From Phoronis ovalis (taxonomy: Eukaryota > Phoronida > Phoronidae): a stretch of DNA of 17,075 nt. Shown piece after piece: positions 1 to 17,075 of the stretch; the first letter of the stretch is position 1; every line of letters begins with the position of its first letter. Location: NCBI GenBank assembly GCA_028565635.1, contig JAOXYB010017519.1, positions 1 to 17,075 on the forward strand. Reading direction: 5' to 3'. The notes beneath the pieces are model-generated. The model was given only the letters and a program-made list of their open reading frames with translations. It had not been told where the DNA came from and did no database searches. Both the position numbers and the translations under genes were made by a program.

Positions 1-32
1 TGGTCAGGTCAGGGTTCAGGTATCACGTGATC

Positions 33-157
33 CACTTCCTTAGGGGTGTATTTTTTCAAAAAAGCACTTCCTTAGGGTTGTATTTAAAAAAAATCACTTC
101 CTTAGGGGTATATTTTTTGCCGAATTTCACTTCGTAAGGGGCTTTTTTGAAAAGTCA
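33..157. repeat. Short tandem repeat, about 4 imperfect units of 30-33 bp
   Basis: Four successive units start at 33, 65, 95 and 128. Each begins with CACTTCCTTAGGG or a close variant (the last reads CACTTCGTAAGGGG) and continues into a T-rich or A-rich stretch. The first unit is preceded by a CACGTG hexamer at 24-29. The array is noncoding and may extend past the left edge. It looks like an ordinary minisatellite or the edge of a degenerate interspersed repeat. Confidence 0.75.
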
Positions 158-1024
158 TGTTGGAACATGGGTACCCACTTTCATATTGACCCGGGCCAAA
201 AGGTTTTAAAATTGTTTTGTGGATCTCTGGTTTTTACGATGTTTGACGTGTGTGTTACGGGAAAGTACTTATGATGCATGAAACGAAAACTATGTTATGA
301 AAAAAATGCGTATTTTGTCTCGTCTATGCTGTGAGATTTTTTCAATTATTAACAGCCAAATTAGTTAATGGAATAATGATCAACCTTAAAAGATTTCTGC
401 ATAAAGTAGTATTAAAAAAAAAAATTCTACTTGAATTTACAATAACGACCGATTGATCTTTTCATCACACTTTTTACTGTAATTCAACAAGAATTTCAAT
501 TAACTGGAATGACTAGTGATGTTCAGTTCTTATTGAGAGTTTCTTATTAAATTTATTCACACACGCAGCAGGATGGCCTATTGGCTATAGTCCCAGATGT
601 GAACCGGTAGAAATTATAGACTTATCTGAAAAAAACAACGTGACTCATGTTAATGACAATAAAAAGTTCTCTTAAGCTAATATGATTTTCTATTAAAATA
701 TATTCATAAATTTCCATATAAGGGCATACAATGTTGACCCAGAAATACCGGATATAAAAACTCATTTGTTTAGCACACGTGTTTTTTTGCACCGGATTCT
801 TTGCCCCTCCTCCTTGACCTTTCTATAAACTTTACCGCGACATCTAGCGGCAAAAATCTGGATATGTCGGCAAACCAGCTTCTATGAGTCACTTGAGAGT
901 ACCCCTATCTACGTTAAAAAATTTAATGTGCTGTTGGGGTCGCGTTGGTGTACAGGAGCTGTGATAAATCTATTGACTAAGTTTTGATTCAGATTATAAC
1001 TTTACATACTGGTCGGGATACCGG
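158..1024. other. Upstream intergenic DNA without a recognisable gene
   Basis: This AT-rich stretch has no reading frame resembling a protein on either strand and no RNA gene I can recognise. It contains an A9-A10 run near 414-423 and scattered AT-rich tracts. It probably includes distal regulatory sequence of the myosin gene, but I cannot single out an element. Confidence 0.5.
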
Positions 1025-1083
1025 TTAAATATAGGTCACGTGACTGTCAATCAAAAAGCACAAGGCGGGCGGCGGCTGTAAGT
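1025..1083 (+). promoter_or_regulatory. Candidate core promoter and untranslated first exon
   Basis: Several elements cluster here. There is a TATA-like TTAAATATAG at 1025-1034 and the perfect palindrome GTCACGTGAC at 1035-1044, whose CACGTG core is the classical USF/Myc-type E-box. A GC-rich patch, GGCGGGCGGCGG, at 1063-1074 stands out in an otherwise AT-rich region. A consensus splice donor, GCT|GTAAGT, cuts at 1077/1078. Animal non-muscle myosin II genes commonly have a noncoding first exon, so a short 5' UTR exon ending at 1077 is possible. The candidate acceptors just before the ATG (AG at 1270-1271 or 1290-1291) lack good pyrimidine tracts, so an unspliced leader is equally possible. 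No transcript evidence is available. Confidence 0.35.
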
Positions 1084-1291
1084 TGTGTTCCGTTTGTGGT
1101 ACTGTGTAATGAAAACACCCCGGAAATATTAAGTACCAATTGAAGCACGCCGTAATCCATGCAAACATTTTACAAAAGTAGATACTGAACATCATATGTG
1201 TGAATTGTGATCGATTGTTAACTTTGAGAAGAATTAAATTTGATATTTGAAAAAGTATACAAAATATTCAGGAAGTCGTACTGATTTCAAG

Positions 1292-17075
<15,784 letters not shown>

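Noticed and set aside
33-157. CRISPR array or other prokaryotic repeat
   Set aside because: The units are adjacent and imperfect without unique spacers, and the gene beside them is clearly animal.
1247-1291. Upstream in-frame extension of the first exon from a TTG at 1247
   Set aside because: TTG is not a normal animal start, and the extra residues do not resemble myosin N-termini. The ATG at 1292 has a strong context and gives the expected [12 protein letters not shown].

Overview
This window is eukaryotic (metazoan) genomic DNA: AT-rich, with GT-AG introns of roughly 0.2 to 4.6 kb, and on the + strand it carries the 5' part of one gene. Joining 11 core exons between 1292 and 16976 gives a continuous 524-codon reading frame. 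It is the N-terminal motor region of a conventional myosin II heavy chain of the non-muscle/smooth class (the zipper / MYH9-MYH10-MYH14 group). SH3-like domain, P-loop, switch I, the HCM (actin-binding) loop, switch II and the relay helix all appear in the expected order. The class call rests on residues such as [43 protein letters not shown] and QQLFNHTMF, which differ from sarcomeric myosins. The gene runs off the right edge, so the rest of the motor, the neck and the tail are not here. A degenerate tRNA-derived SINE and the low GC fit an invertebrate, perhaps a mollusc or another lophotrochozoan. That placement is inference only.

Layout: 1-1030 is upstream DNA with a short tandem repeat at its left end. 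1025-1083 holds a promoter-like cluster (TATA-like stretch, CACGTG palindrome, GC-rich patch, strong splice-donor sequence). Exon 1 with the ATG is at 1292-1618, exon 2 (2967-3123) follows a 1.3-kb intron, and a 4.6-kb intron leads to the conserved 28-nt exon 3 (7765-7792). Exon 4 (10089-10209) carries the P-loop and the start of loop 1. Exons 6 to 9 (12828-14089) give switch I and the upper 50K domain, and exons 10, 11 and 13 (14430-16976) give the HCM loop, switch II and the relay helix.

The striking part is a set of apparently alternative exons, each placed at a functional loop of the motor. (1) Loop 1 at the nucleotide pocket has two in-frame cassette microexons (24 and 48 nt), plus a third, phase-mismatched candidate (43 nt). 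(2) The HCM-loop exon is duplicated in tandem as 10a and 10b. Both copies are intact, and their phases allow exactly one to be used. The choice swaps the TEDS-rule residue from Asp (10b) to Gln (10a) and adds one residue. (3) A 39-nt in-frame microexon would insert 13 acidic residues between switch II and the relay helix. TGCATG/GCATG (Rbfox-type) motifs lie near several of these exons. Together they suggest a non-muscle myosin II whose nucleotide release, actin binding and force-relay elements can each be changed by splicing.

The introns also hold two foldback (long inverted-repeat) elements, a 77-bp tandem duplication and simple repeats. I see no second gene, on either strand.
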